NCBI GenBank assembly: GCA_902762785.1
Contig: CACWPL010000005.1
Coordinates: 62,001 to 126,000, forward strand
Direction of reading: 5' to 3'
DNA from: an uncultured Ruminococcus sp.
Lineage (GTDB): Bacteria; Bacillota; Clostridia; Oscillospirales; Ruminococcaceae
Length of the DNA: 64,000 nt
Shown here piece by piece: positions 8,366 to 16,639 of the stretch. The position numbers and the translations under genes are program-made. Below the pieces are notes generated by a model, which had not been told where the DNA came from, made no database searches, and saw only the letters and a list, made by a program, of their open reading frames with translations. Numbering within the stretch: the stretch's first letter is position 1; each line of letters opens with the position of its first letter.

Positions 8366-9655
8366 TCAATTATCCCAAAAATAGCGCTCCTCGAACTGTG
8401 CCTTGTCCTCGGCGGCACGGTAGAGGGCGAGCTGCTGCTCCGTGCTGGCGAAGAAGCTCTCCCGCACGGTCTCCGGCAGTACCCCCGCTACGAACGCCGA
8501 CTCCTTCGCCGCCGTGAGCGCCGCCTCGAGCGAATCCGGGAGGCGGTCGAAGGGCTTTGCGGTGCCGTCCGCACGGGTCGTCTCCGAGAGCGTCAGGCCG
8601 CGCGCGATGCCGTCCATGCCGGCTGCCAGCAGGAGCCGGAAGGACAGGTAGGGATCGCAGCAGCAGTCCGGGCTGCGCACCTCGATGCGCGGATGGATGC
8701 CCACCTGCCCCGGGATCCGCACGAGCGGACCGCGGTTCTCGAACGACCAGCAGATCTCGTTCGGCGCGCCGCTGTGCCGCAGGCGCGCATAGGAATTGAC
8801 CGTCGGGTCGAGGAAGAGCGTCATCTCGGCGATGTGGGCGAGGATGCCGGCGATGAAGCTGCGTCCCTCCGCGGGGAGGGCGCCGTCCTCGAGGCGGAAG
8901 ATATTGCGGCCGTCCTTCATGACATTGAGGATGACGGTCAGGGCGCTGCCGTAGCTCCCCGGCAGCGGACGCGGCATGAACGACGCGAACAGGCCGTTTT
9001 GCGCCGCGATCGTCTTGACGGTGGACTTGTAATGCACCATATGGTCCGCGGCGGTGACGGCGTCCGCACAGGCGAAGTCGATCTCGTTCTGGCCGGGGCC
9101 GTACTTGTGGCAGGAGCTCTGCGGGGCGAGGCCCATCTCCTCGAGGGAGAGACAGATCTCGCGGCGGGTGTTCTCGCAGCGGTCGAGCGGGGCGACGTCG
9201 AGGTAGCCGGCGCGGTCGTGGGGGCGGCGGGTGGGGCGTCCCTCCTCGTCGAGGTCGAAGAGGTAGAACTCGCTCTTGGTGCCGATGGTGCAGGTGTAGC
9301 CATCCGCGGCCATTTGGCGGACGCCGTCGGCCAGCACGGCGCGGAGGTCGCCCGGGTAGGGCGTGCCGTCCAGACGGCGGATGTGGCAGAAGAACCGCAC
9401 GACCCGTCCGGACTTCGGCCGCCACGGCAGGACAGAGAGCGTCCCGCCGTCCGGCACGAGGAGCAGGTCCTCGGGGCAGTCCGAGAAGCCCGCGGCGTCC
9501 ACGGGGATGCCGTAGGTGAAGGCACGGGGCAGCTCGCTGGGCATGATGGCGATGTTCTTGAGACTGCCGCGCATGTCGCTGAAGGTCAGGCGGATGAACT
9601 TGACGTCATTTTCCGCTACGAATCGCAGGATCTCGTCCTGAGAGAATGTGTCCAT
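8366..9655 (-). CDS. Glutamine synthetase family protein (type I-like), active site altered
   Basis: The 429-aa protein aligns along its whole length with type I glutamine synthetase: the N-terminal beta-grasp domain (1-95), SEFYLF (128-133), GPGQNEID (186-193), the MPRPL block (227-231), TVNSYARL (285-292), ENRGPLVRIP (306-315) and RIEVRSPD (323-330). However, the nearly invariant GSGMHxN block reads GSALTVI (236-242), so the metal/ATP-binding His is a Thr and the following Asn an Ile. It may be a GS paralogue with a different substrate, or a regulatory pseudo-enzyme. It has its own promoter and is followed by the ANTAR regulator. Confidence 0.88.
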   Translation of the reverse strand: MDTFSQDEILRFVAENDVKFIRLTFSDMRGSLKNIAIMPSELPRAFTYGIPVDAAGFSDCPEDLLLVPDGGTLSVLPWRPKSGRVVRFFCHIRRLDGTPYPGDLRAVLADGVRQMAADGYTCTIGTKSEFYLFDLDEEGRPTRRPHDRAGYLDVAPLDRCENTRREICLSLEEMGLAPQSSCHKYGPGQNEIDFACADAVTAADHMVHYKSTVKTIAAQNGLFASFMPRPLPGSYGSALTVILNVMKDGRNIFRLEDGALPAEGRSFIAGILAHIAEMTLFLDPTVNSYARLRHSGAPNEICWSFENRGPLVRIPGQVGIHPRIEVRSPDCCCDPYLSFRLLLAAGMDGIARGLTLSETTRADGTAKPFDRLPDSLEAALTAAKESAFVAGVLPETVRESFFASTEQQLALYRAAEDKAQFEERYFWDN

Positions 9656-9670
9656 GACAGTACCTCCCCG

Positions 9671-9689
9671 ACGGCCGGGGCGCGGCCGT
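9671..9689 (-). other. Hairpin in the 5' leader of the GS-family gene
   Basis: On the minus strand ACGGCCG-CGCCC-CGGCCGT lies directly in front of the GGGGAGG ribosome binding site. It could influence translation or be an RNA target, but its loop does not match the six-base loop expected for ANTAR sites. Confidence 0.5.
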
Positions 9690-9720
9690 GCGCGTTGATG
9701 ATATACTTATTATCCTACTT

Positions 9721-9749
9721 ATTATACTACTTTTCAGCACCATTGTAAA
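9721..9749 (-). promoter_or_regulatory. Promoter of the GS-family/ANTAR operon
   Basis: TTTACA (9744-9749), 17 bp, TATAAT (9721-9726) on the minus strand. Confidence 0.85.
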
Positions 9750-9760
9750 GTGGTCACGGC

Positions 9761-9802
9761 AAAAAAAGACACGCCCGACGGCGTGCCTTTAGGGGGCGTG
9801 TC
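9761..9802 (-). terminator. Terminator overlapping the flavin reductase-like stop codon
   Basis: GACACGCCC...GGGCGTGTC followed by seven T on the minus strand. The 5' arm includes part of the stop codon of the upstream gene. Confidence 0.85.
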
Positions 9803-10307
9803 AGCCCTTCCTGTACGCGGCGACGATGCGGCCGATGTACATCTTGTGCATCTCGTCGAGGCCGTAGTAGCGCTCCAGGATCTCGGGGTCGCCGATGGCA
9901 TCGGCGTCGAGCATCTGGGCGTAGACCTTCTCGCAGACCAGCACGATGGACGCCTCCTCGAACGCCACCGCCCCGTCGAGCGTGACGGGCGTCAGGCCGG
10001 TCTCCTTGACCTTGTCGAAGTCGCGGCCGGAATGGCTCCCGCAGTAGGCGAGCGTTGGCCGCATCTCCTCCGGGAACACGCTGATCGTGAACCGGCTGTC
10101 CTTCTCGAGGAACTCGTGCGTATAGCGCGAGGTGCGGACGTAGGCCGTCACGGAGGGAGCGTTCCAGATCTCGCCGAGCGCGCCCCAGGAGCAGGTCATG
10201 GTGTTGAAGGCCTCCGGGGTGCCGGCCGTCAGCAGGAACCAGGTCCCGCCGATCGTCGAGAACGGCTCGATCCCGAGGGCGTCAGGGGTCGTTTGGATAA
10301 ATGCCAT
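9801..10307 (-). CDS. Flavin reductase-like (FMN-binding split barrel) protein
   Basis: From the ATG at 10307 (AAAGGA site) the protein is 168 aa. It has the features of small flavin-reductase/split-barrel proteins: FSTIGGTWFLLTAGTPEAFNTMTCSWG near the N-terminus, here split as GGTWFLLTAG and NTMTCSWGALGEIW, then RTSRYTHEFLEKD and FTISVFPE. These regions normally bind FMN and would support an oxidoreductase or flavin-binding role. It is last in the efp-linked cluster, with a terminator at its stop codon and another separating it from the zinc-ribbon gene. The substrate is unknown. Confidence 0.85.
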   Translation of the reverse strand: MAFIQTTPDALGIEPFSTIGGTWFLLTAGTPEAFNTMTCSWGALGEIWNAPSVTAYVRTSRYTHEFLEKDSRFTISVFPEEMRPTLAYCGSHSGRDFDKVKETGLTPVTLDGAVAFEEASIVLVCEKVYAQMLDADAIGDPEILERYYGLDEMHKMYIGRIVAAYRKG

Positions 10308-10350
10308 TGCGATCATCCTTTCTTCCGGGCGTCCCCTTCTCGGGGCGCCT

Positions 10351-10384
10351 TTAAAAGTACAGCAGCGGGCGCACCGCTGCTGTA
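10351..10384 (-). terminator. Terminator after the zinc-ribbon gene
   Basis: An 11-bp perfect stem (TACAGCAGCGG/CCGCTGCTGTA) is followed on the minus strand by CTTTT. It lies between the zinc-ribbon gene and the flavin reductase-like gene. Confidence 0.8.
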
Positions 10385-10394
10385 TCCTGCTAGA

Positions 10395-10844
10395 TCAGTC
10401 CTCGTCGCTGTCGTCAGCGGGGATGAGCTCGTCCATCTCCTCGTCGTCGAAGTCGAGGATCAGCTCCTGCCCGCACTTCGGGCAGACGGTCTCCCCCTCC
10501 TCGAGGGTCGCCTCATCGAGCACGAACGTCTCGCCGCACTCCGGGCAGACGGTCTCGTACTGGTCCTCATCGAAGATGTCGCCGCAGCCGCCGGGGCAGA
10601 GGTCACAGGGATCCTCGTCCTCGTCGTCGTCATCCTCATACAGGTCGTCCTCGAGATCGCCGAGGTCCGCATCCAGGATGTCGCACAGCTCCTCGAGCTC
10701 TGCCACACGGTCCTCCAGCTCCTCGACATACTTCAGCACGCCGTCGAGCGCATCGCAGACAGCGTAGAACACCTTGCCCTCCTTGGATGCCGGGTCAACG
10801 CCCTGTCCGTCCAGAAGGCCCTTGAGATATGCGATCTTATCCAT
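10395..10844 (-). CDS. Acidic zinc-ribbon protein (CD1247-type N-terminal domain)
   Basis: The 149-aa protein begins MDKIAYLKGLLDG, a short helical domain I associate with the CD1247-type family of clostridia. A coiled coil (about 30-65) and a strongly Asp/Glu-rich stretch follow. The second half holds CxxC pairs (CPECGET, CPKCGQE) and CDLCPGGC, probably one or two zinc ribbons. It ends in another acidic tail. The start was chosen for its AGGAG site. It follows efp by 15 bp and is likely co-transcribed with it, a common association in this bacterial group. The function is not established. Confidence 0.85.
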   Translation of the reverse strand: MDKIAYLKGLLDGQGVDPASKEGKVFYAVCDALDGVLKYVEELEDRVAELEELCDILDADLGDLEDDLYEDDDDEDEDPCDLCPGGCGDIFDEDQYETVCPECGETFVLDEATLEEGETVCPKCGQELILDFDDEEMDELIPADDSDED

Positions 10845-10859
10845 AGTCAACACTCCTGT

Positions 10860-11417
10860 TTATGCGCGCTCCATGTACTCGCCGGTACGGGTATCCACGC
10901 GGATCATGTCGCCCTCGTTGATGAAGAGCGGTACGCGGACCTCAGCGCCGGTCTCGAGGGTAGCGGGCTTGGTGGCGTTGGTGGCGGTGTCGCCCTTGAC
11001 GCCGGGCTCGGTCTCGGTGACCTGGAGCTCTACGAAGAACGGCGGCTCTACGCCGAATACGTTGCCCTTATAGGACAGCACCTTGACCTCCATGTTCTCC
11101 TTGACGAAGGCGAAGGAAGGGCCGAGCTTGTCCTTGCCGATCGGGATCTGCTCGTAGCTCTCCATGTCCATGAAGTAGTACAGATCGCCGTCCTGGTACA
11201 GGTACTGCATGTCCTTGCGGTCGATGTAAGCGGTCGGGAACTTGGCAGTCGGGTTGAAGGACTGCTCGACGACGGCGCCGGTGATGACGTTCTTGTACTT
11301 GGTACGAACGAAAGCCGCGCCCTTGCCGGGCTTTACATGCTGGAACTCGACTACCTGTACGACATTGCCGTCCATCTCAAAGGTGACGCCGTTTCTGAAA
11401 TCGCCTGCTGTGATCAT
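10860..11417 (-). CDS. efp: Elongation factor P
   Basis: EF-P binds ribosomes stalled on polyproline and stimulates peptide bond formation. The 185-aa protein has the three-domain layout of the family; the loop that reaches the peptidyl-transferase centre reads KPGKG (29-33), with the modifiable Lys at 32. The C-terminal OB domain shows the standard [20 protein letters not shown]. It has its own strong promoter and leads the unit that continues into the zinc-ribbon gene. Confidence 0.97.
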   Translation of the reverse strand: MITAGDFRNGVTFEMDGNVVQVVEFQHVKPGKGAAFVRTKYKNVITGAVVEQSFNPTAKFPTAYIDRKDMQYLYQDGDLYYFMDMESYEQIPIGKDKLGPSFAFVKENMEVKVLSYKGNVFGVEPPFFVELQVTETEPGVKGDTATNATKPATLETGAEVRVPLFINEGDMIRVDTRTGEYMERA

Positions 11418-11495
11418 AAAATAACCTCCGTAATCTGTTTGCCCTAGTTAGGCCTTGTGCCGCACGTCACAAAATGCGCACGACGATACATGTAT

Positions 11496-11524
11496 ATTAT
11501 ACCATATCCACGCGGATCTGTCAA
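11496..11524 (-). promoter_or_regulatory. Promoter of efp
   Basis: TTGACA (11519-11524), 17 bp, TATAAT (11496-11501) on the minus strand. The 14 bases from the -35, TTGACAGATCCGCG, are identical at the rpsU promoter. Confidence 0.9.
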
Positions 11525-11579
11525 TAGGCATTTTCAGGCTCATGGAGACGTTTTTTTCGGACGCACGCGCCGCGCACGA

Positions 11580-11603
11580 AAGCCCCCTCCGGGGAGGGGG
11601 CTT
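11580..11603 (-). terminator. Probable terminator after the dockerin-protein gene
   Basis: AGCCCCCTCC/GGAGGGGGCT forms a strong hairpin shortly after the stop codon, but only three T follow it on the minus strand, so termination efficiency is uncertain. Confidence 0.6.
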
Positions 11604-11608
11604 GGGGG

Positions 11609-13750
11609 TCAGGTCGTGGGTATTTCATTGACGATGATCGAGCCATTGTAGACCGTTGGCGTGAAGGTCGCGCCGTCGCTGCGGTAGACGAGGGCATCCT
11701 TGAAGATGATATCATACCTGCCAGGGTTCGCGTCAGCAGGGATCCGTATTTCGCATACCGCGATGATGCTCCCGTTGGGTGCGGCCTGTGCAGGCATCCA
11801 TTTTGCATACATGGGATTCACGGGGATAGAGCACCAGTTTTCATAGGCATGATATGGACCGTGTATCCATATCAGCGAAAGAGGTCCAGCGAGATCGATC
11901 GAGCATTGCATGCCATAGCATCCGACATCGTTGTAAACATAGACCGGGACGAATACGGTCTCGCCCGGATACGCTTCGAGCTCCGGGATCTCCCAGTACA
12001 TATTGCTGCTGAGAATCTGGATGTTCCCGGTGTCTTTGGTGATGCTGTAGTCCTTCCTGCCCTTGACGACGATCGCAGACCTGGTGGTCTTGTTGAGATA
12101 CGAGACGGCCTGCGCGAGGGTATGGCGGGCGAAAAGGAAGCCGAAGATGTTGTCCAGGATCTCGTTGGCGGTGCCGCTGTCGGTGATGGCGCTGTTGTAG
12201 CCGACGACGGTGGAGGCACCGCGGCTGATGAGCATGTCGGCGATGCCGGAGTCGGCTTTGGCCTCATTGCCCATGGCGCCGGGACTGTTGATGTACCAGA
12301 ACGACCCGCTCAGAGAGTCCTTGCCGTAATACTTCTCGAAAAAGCCCTTGCCGACGGCATAGCGGCAGGTCAGGAAGGACAGCGCCGTGATGGCGACGCG
12401 GCCGGACTGGATGTCGGCATCGTCCGCGTCCCACTTGGACTGCGTGCCGAGCAGGAGGTATTCGTCCCCATAGATGTCCGTTTTCTTGCGGTAGGACTTG
12501 GTGGAGAGGATGACGGCGCCATACCCCCCGAGCTGCTTCATGCGGTCGAGCGTCACCTCATTGGAGGCGCCGAACCAGGAGGTGTCCTTGAAGACCTCCG
12601 CGCTGCCGGAGCCGAGGCTGCTAGCAAGGTCATTCCCCCAGGAGACGGCATGGACTTCATCGCCCAAGTCATTATAGAAGGGGCAGATCACCGCGACCTT
12701 ATTCTTGCTGGTCTTGACCTCCGTGGGCTTGCCGTTGGTGCGGGACAGCGCAGCGATCTCCGATTCATACCAATAGGTCTCAGAAGCGAGCTCCGTGACG
12801 TGTTCGATCAGATGACCATCTGGATCGTAGACCTTCTCCATGGCGTCAAAAGGATCAGGGCCGGGCAAGGAGAGCGAGCCGGTCACAGACGCCTGTGCAT
12901 CCTGTGCCTCCACCGGCGCGAGCTTGCGCGGCGACCAGTCGTACCCATCAGAAGGCTCCTGCGGCGCCTCGGTGGGCTCCTGCGGCGGCTCGGTGGGATC
13001 CTGCACGCGCCACTCCGGCGGCACCCACATGCCGGTGATGTGGTAGATGGTCTCAAAGAAGATGATCTGCTGATCCTCGTCGTACTCGAGGGACGTGATC
13101 TCGGCACAGTCCTCCAGATAGATGTGCGCTTGCGTGAACGTCATCGTGCTGATCCGCTGCATCAGCGCTTCAAAGCCCGCCTTCTCCTTCTCCTCGAGAT
13201 CCCGGTAGAACGCGACCTCGAAGGGCTCGCTCTCGACGCCCATCGCGGCGGCGCGGTAAGCCACGGTCGCGATCTCGTCGCCGGTGAGGGTAACGACGGC
13301 GGTATAGATGCCGTCTGCGGCCTTTTCATCGCCGTCCCTGCCGTCATCGTGCATCGCGGCGAGGGCGGTGCCGTCCGCGTCGAGGAGCTGCACAGCGCCC
13401 TCGGCGAGCGGCGCGACCTCCGTCACCTGCACGGTGAACGTCACGTCCGTGGGCGTGCCGAGGTAGACGTCCGGGCAGTCCGCCGAAAGGGGCGCCAGCG
13501 ACGGGACGCCGCTCGTGGTCACGGAACGCTTGGCGAGCGCCAGATCGAACACGTCGATCACGCCGTCCCCGTTCACGTCGATCTCACGGCCCGATCCCGC
13601 ATAGCCGCCGTCATGGACATAGGCCTGGATCGCCTTGATGTCCTCTAGCCCGAGCGGCTGCGTCTTCTCCGACACGGCCGCGGCCGGGATGGCGTCCGCG
13701 AGCATCGAGCCGGCCAGGAGCAGGGCCGCGAGTCTTTGCCATCGTTTCAT
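11609..13750 (-). CDS. Secreted dockerin protein with caspase-like core and cohesin-like C-terminus
   Basis: From the ATG at 13750 the protein is 713 aa. A signal peptide spans 1 to about 25. A dockerin-like module follows (33-78), with one good calcium loop, DVNGDGVIDVFD (58-69), and a weaker first repeat. An Ig-like domain lies at about 95-180 and a Pro/Glu linker at 250-268. Residues about 350-565 resemble the C25/CHAT caspase-like fold, but the expected catalytic His and Cys positions read ILSTKSY and INSPGAMG, so it is probably inactive. Residues 588-708 (AYPGETVFVPVYVYN...NGSIIV) look like a cohesin domain. The protein may bridge a scaffoldin and a dockerin partner on the cell surface. 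It is transcribed alone. Confidence 0.75.
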   Translation of the reverse strand: MKRWQRLAALLLAGSMLADAIPAAAVSEKTQPLGLEDIKAIQAYVHDGGYAGSGREIDVNGDGVIDVFDLALAKRSVTTSGVPSLAPLSADCPDVYLGTPTDVTFTVQVTEVAPLAEGAVQLLDADGTALAAMHDDGRDGDEKAADGIYTAVVTLTGDEIATVAYRAAAMGVESEPFEVAFYRDLEEKEKAGFEALMQRISTMTFTQAHIYLEDCAEITSLEYDEDQQIIFFETIYHITGMWVPPEWRVQDPTEPPQEPTEAPQEPSDGYDWSPRKLAPVEAQDAQASVTGSLSLPGPDPFDAMEKVYDPDGHLIEHVTELASETYWYESEIAALSRTNGKPTEVKTSKNKVAVICPFYNDLGDEVHAVSWGNDLASSLGSGSAEVFKDTSWFGASNEVTLDRMKQLGGYGAVILSTKSYRKKTDIYGDEYLLLGTQSKWDADDADIQSGRVAITALSFLTCRYAVGKGFFEKYYGKDSLSGSFWYINSPGAMGNEAKADSGIADMLISRGASTVVGYNSAITDSGTANEILDNIFGFLFARHTLAQAVSYLNKTTRSAIVVKGRKDYSITKDTGNIQILSSNMYWEIPELEAYPGETVFVPVYVYNDVGCYGMQCSIDLAGPLSLIWIHGPYHAYENWCSIPVNPMYAKWMPAQAAPNGSIIAVCEIRIPADANPGRYDIIFKDALVYRSDGATFTPTVYNGSIIVNEIPTT

Positions 13751-13810
13751 ATACATGACCTCCCTTTCTATCATGCATCCCGCCAAAAAGCACGGCAGGA
13801 TGTTTTTTTC

Positions 13811-13839
13811 ATTATAGCACATCCGGGGCGCAGCGTCAA
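13811..13839 (-). promoter_or_regulatory. Promoter of the dockerin-protein gene
   Basis: TTGACG (13834-13839), 17 bp, TATAAT (13811-13816) on the minus strand, about 60 nt before the start codon. Confidence 0.85.
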
Positions 13840-13885
13840 CGCTCACGCCGGAGGACCTTTCTTTTTTTCAGAGAGACGGCGCGGC

Positions 13886-14071
13886 TCACGTCTTCTCCCG
13901 CAGATACCGCCGCAGATCCAGATAGCACGCGATCGACGCCGCGATCCCGAGCGCCGCCCCGATCAGTAGCGGAGGCAGACTCGTCTTCATCGACAGGATC
14001 GCCGTCATCAGCGCCGCGAAGAGCGGCTTCCATGCGATATCCAGCACCAGTTTGCGTTCCTTTTTGTCCAT
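13886..14071 (-). CDS. Small membrane protein
   Basis: The 61-aa protein has a charged N-terminus (MDKKERK), a hydrophobic segment from about 12 to 50 that is broken near Lys29 and may cross the membrane twice, and a basic tail (DLRRYLREKT). AAGGAGC stands upstream of the ATG. It starts 11 bp after the GNAT gene and is the last gene of the aroQ-peptidase-GNAT run. I do not recognise a family. Confidence 0.6.
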   Translation of the reverse strand: MDKKERKLVLDIAWKPLFAALMTAILSMKTSLPPLLIGAALGIAASIACYLDLRRYLREKT

Positions 14072-14081
14072 GTCTTGCTCC

Positions 14082-14654
14082 TTATTTATCAGACGTCTCC
14101 TCGACCATGCCGATGTGGAAACGCTGCATCGCTTTTTTGCCCATATACCGTTCCATCAGACGCGCATACCCCGCGGCGTCCACGTCCCCGCCGACACCGA
14201 GCACGTCGAACACGACCGGCCCCTCCTGCACGCGCCGGTGCAGGTCCTCGAAGCCATTTCGCAGGTAGAACGCCCGCCGGCGCTCGCGCTCCTTCGCGTT
14301 CGGTGCGGACGGATCGAGCGGCTCGATCGCGAGGAAGAGCCGCCGCCCCGCGTAGTGCCGGATGGCCGCGGCGAGCGTGCCGCTGCCGATGCCCTGTCCC
14401 CGGCACGCCGCATCCACCGCGAGATAGAACACATAGGACAGCGTCCCATCGCTGACGACATACAGCATCCCGACCGTCTCGGCACCGCGGCGGATCGCGA
14501 ACAGGTCGACATACGGCCGTTTTCGCCGCATCCACAGCATCCAGAACGGCGCCCGCTCCTCCGGCGGGAAGGCCTCCCGGTAGATGGCAGACAATCGCCG
14601 CCGGTCACGCAGGGAGGGCGTCTCCAGGCGGATCTCTGCGTCGTTCACACGCAC
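14082..14654 (-). CDS. GNAT-family N-acetyltransferase
   Basis: The 190-aa protein has the acetyl-CoA pyrophosphate-binding motif RGQGIGSGTL preceded by VFYLAVDAACRGQG, and RAFYLRNGFED later, the usual motif A and B of the GNAT fold. The substrate is unknown. Its start overlaps the end of the M24 peptidase gene by 10 bp (a GTG at 14654, or 14648), so translation is probably coupled. Confidence 0.88.
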   Translation of the reverse strand: MRVNDAEIRLETPSLRDRRRLSAIYREAFPPEERAPFWMLWMRRKRPYVDLFAIRRGAETVGMLYVVSDGTLSYVFYLAVDAACRGQGIGSGTLAAAIRHYAGRRLFLAIEPLDPSAPNAKERERRRAFYLRNGFEDLHRRVQEGPVVFDVLGVGGDVDAAGYARLMERYMGKKAMQRFHIGMVEETSDK

Positions 14655-15721
14655 ACCAGCTCGTTCGGGATCTTCGTGAGGGTGCGGCAGGCGTCGTCCG
14701 TGATGACGACGAAGTCCTCGATGCGCACGCCGAAGCGGCCCGGCAGGTAGATGCCCGGCTCGATCGTGACGACGTTGCCCGGCTCGAGGACGGTCGTGCG
14801 GCGGGCGGGGCTCGCCACGGGGTACTCATGGATCTCGAGGCCGACGCCGTGCCCGAGCGAATGGCCGAACGCCTCGCCGTAGCCTGCCTCGCGGATGACG
14901 GCGCGCGCGGCCTCGTCCAGCTCTGCGCCCGTGATCCCCGGACGCGCCACCGCGCGGGCGATGTCCTGCGCCGCGCGGACGATCTCGTAGACCTCGCGCA
15001 TCTCGCTCGTCGGCTCCCCGACGCAGACGGTGCGGGTCATGTCGCTGTGATAGCCGTCGACGACCGCGCCGAAGTCCATCAGCACGAAGTCGCCCTGCCG
15101 GATCTCGCGGTCATCCGGGACGCCGTGGGGCATGGACGTGTGTGCGCCGGTCAGCGCGATGGTCTCGAAGGACAGGTCCTCCGCCCCGTGACGGCGCATG
15201 TGGAAGTCGAGGAAGAGCGCGACGTCCCGCTCCGTCATGCCCGCATGGAGCTCCTGGAGGAGCGCCGCGAGGGCGTCCTCGGCGAGCTGCTGGGCGGCCT
15301 CGATGCGCTCGAGCTCCGCCGCGCTCTTGACGGTGCGCAGGGCGTAGAGGGCGTCGCTCAGGGTCGAGTCCGTGAGGAATTCGATGCCCTGGATCCTTTT
15401 GAGGACGGCCGCGCGCTGGAGCGTCAGGCTCATGGACTGCACCGCGCAGGTCCGGGCGCCGTGCGCCTTCATGACGGCCGCGAGCTGCCCGAGGACGGCG
15501 TTCTCCTGCTCGATGACGGTGCAGTGGCGGACGACCTCGCGCGCCCGCTCGATGTAGCGCGAGTCGATGATGAGGACGGTCTCGTCCTCAAAGACGAGCA
15601 CATAGCCCGCGGAGGACTTCATGCCGGTCAGGTAGCGCCGGTCGATGTCATCGGTGATGAGGGCGCAGTCGGCCTTGCCCTCCAGCAGCGCGCGCAGGCG
15701 TGCGATCCGTTCCTCCATCAC
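14645..15721 (-). CDS. Xaa-Pro aminopeptidase/dipeptidase (M24 family)
   Basis: The 358-aa cytoplasmic metallopeptidase removes N-terminal residues before proline. It has an N-terminal creatinase-like domain (about 1-130) and the pita-bread catalytic domain with the metal ligands in order: [17 protein letters not shown] (two Asp), [14 protein letters not shown] (His), TIEPGIY (Glu) and VRIEDFV (Glu). The length fits PepQ/PepP-type enzymes. It overlaps the end of aroQ by 4 bp (ATGA) and is itself overlapped by the GNAT gene. In many clostridia this gene pair sits beside efp, as it roughly does here. Confidence 0.95.
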   Translation of the reverse strand: MMEERIARLRALLEGKADCALITDDIDRRYLTGMKSSAGYVLVFEDETVLIIDSRYIERAREVVRHCTVIEQENAVLGQLAAVMKAHGARTCAVQSMSLTLQRAAVLKRIQGIEFLTDSTLSDALYALRTVKSAAELERIEAAQQLAEDALAALLQELHAGMTERDVALFLDFHMRRHGAEDLSFETIALTGAHTSMPHGVPDDREIRQGDFVLMDFGAVVDGYHSDMTRTVCVGEPTSEMREVYEIVRAAQDIARAVARPGITGAELDEAARAVIREAGYGEAFGHSLGHGVGLEIHEYPVASPARRTTVLEPGNVVTIEPGIYLPGRFGVRIEDFVVITDDACRTLTKIPNELVCV

Positions 15722-16158
15722 TGCACCTCCATCTCGGCGAGCGCGCGGACGGCCAGGTCGTAGCTCATCAGACCGAAGCCCGAGATGCTCCCTTTGCAGA
15801 CCGGCGCGATGACGGAATGCGAACGAAACGCGTCACGCGCGAAGATGTTGCTGATGTGGACCTCGATGACCGGGATGCGGATGGCCTTGATGGCGTCCGC
15901 GATGGCGTAGCTGTAGTGGGTGTAGGCGCCCGCGTTCAGCACGACGCCCCGGCAGGTCTTCCGGCTCTCGTGGAGCTTGTCGACGAGGTCGCCCTCGTGG
16001 TTGGATTGGTAGACCTCCGCCTCGAGGCCGAGCTCGGCGGCGAGCGCCGTGAGATGGGCATTGAGCGTCTCGAAGCTCGTGTCGCCGTAGATTCCCGGCT
16101 CGCGTTCGCCGAGCAGATTCAGGTTCGGACCGTGCATGATCAGGATCTTGTTGGACAT
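15718..16158 (-). CDS. aroQ: 3-dehydroquinate dehydratase, type II
   Basis: AroQ converts 3-dehydroquinate to 3-dehydroshikimate in the shikimate pathway. The 146-aa protein is typical in length, with HGPNLNLLGEREPGIYG (catalytic Tyr at 24), NAGAYTHYSYAI and VIEVHISNIFARD. It heads the unit aroQ-peptidase-GNAT-small membrane protein. Only 47 bp separate it from the rpsU terminator, and I see no clear promoter there, so read-through from rpsU is possible. No other aro genes are nearby. Confidence 0.97.
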   Translation of the reverse strand: MSNKILIMHGPNLNLLGEREPGIYGDTSFETLNAHLTALAAELGLEAEVYQSNHEGDLVDKLHESRKTCRGVVLNAGAYTHYSYAIADAIKAIRIPVIEVHISNIFARDAFRSHSVIAPVCKGSISGFGLMSYDLAVRALAEMEVQ

Positions 16159-16205
16159 GGTGTACCTCCTAGTATCTCATGAAGGGGCATCTGCCCCTGT
16201 GATTC

Positions 16206-16237
16206 GCAAAAGGGGACCATCTGACGATGGTCCCCTT
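16206..16237 (-). terminator. Intrinsic terminator after rpsU
   Basis: AAGGGGACCATC-GTCA-GATGGTCCCCTT then TTGCG on the minus strand. The stem is perfect and 12 bp long, but the U-run is short, leaving room for read-through into aroQ. Confidence 0.75.
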
Positions 16238-16247
16238 CTGTTTGAAC

Positions 16248-16421
16248 TCAATACTTGCGCTTACGAGCGGCCTCGGACTTCTTCTTACGCTTTACCGAAG
16301 GCTTCTCGTAGTGCTCTCTCTTACGAACCTCGGCAATGACGCCGTCCTTGGCACAGGATCTCTTGAAACGCTTCAGAGCGGTATCCAGAGACTCGTTCTT
16401 GCCAACGCGTACTTCTGCCAT
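16248..16421 (-). CDS. rpsU: 30S ribosomal protein S21
   Basis: A 57-aa basic protein beginning [19 protein letters not shown] and ending in a Lys/Arg-rich helix ([14 protein letters not shown]). The sequence and size match bacterial S21, which sits on the 30S platform near the Shine-Dalgarno helix. GGGAGGG is the ribosome binding site. The gene is single, with its own strong promoter about 220 bp upstream, an unusually long leader and a terminator. Confidence 0.96.
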   Translation of the reverse strand: MAEVRVGKNESLDTALKRFKRSCAKDGVIAEVRKREHYEKPSVKRKKKSEAARKRKY

Positions 16422-16633
16422 TTATTTTCCCTCCCTTTGCCACCAAGACAGAGGTCCTATCTGCGGATCACCAGAGCGTCTCGAAAACGCCCGGACAGTC
16501 CTCGCTTTGGATAGTGATATCTGAAACCTTTCTGGACTCAGCTCGGGACGCGATGCAGATGCATGCGCGAGCGGCACTGGAAAGGAACAGTTGTCTCAGA
16601 TGAATTTGGAGCCGTTTGCCCCCATAGGATCAT
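16422..16633 (-). promoter_or_regulatory. Long structured 5' leader of rpsU
   Basis: About 210 nt separate the predicted transcription start from the S21 start codon. The leader contains several self-complementary stretches, such as GCGTTTTCGAGACGC and CAGATAGGACCTCTG. No ORF is evident. A ribosomal-protein autoregulatory leader is plausible, but I do not recognise a described class. Confidence 0.45.
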
Positions 16634-16639
16634 AAAATT

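Noticed and set aside
9671-9689. Hairpin before the GS-like gene taken as an ANTAR target
   Set aside because: There is only one hairpin, and its loop does not have the six-base pattern of known ANTAR sites; kept only as an unassigned hairpin.
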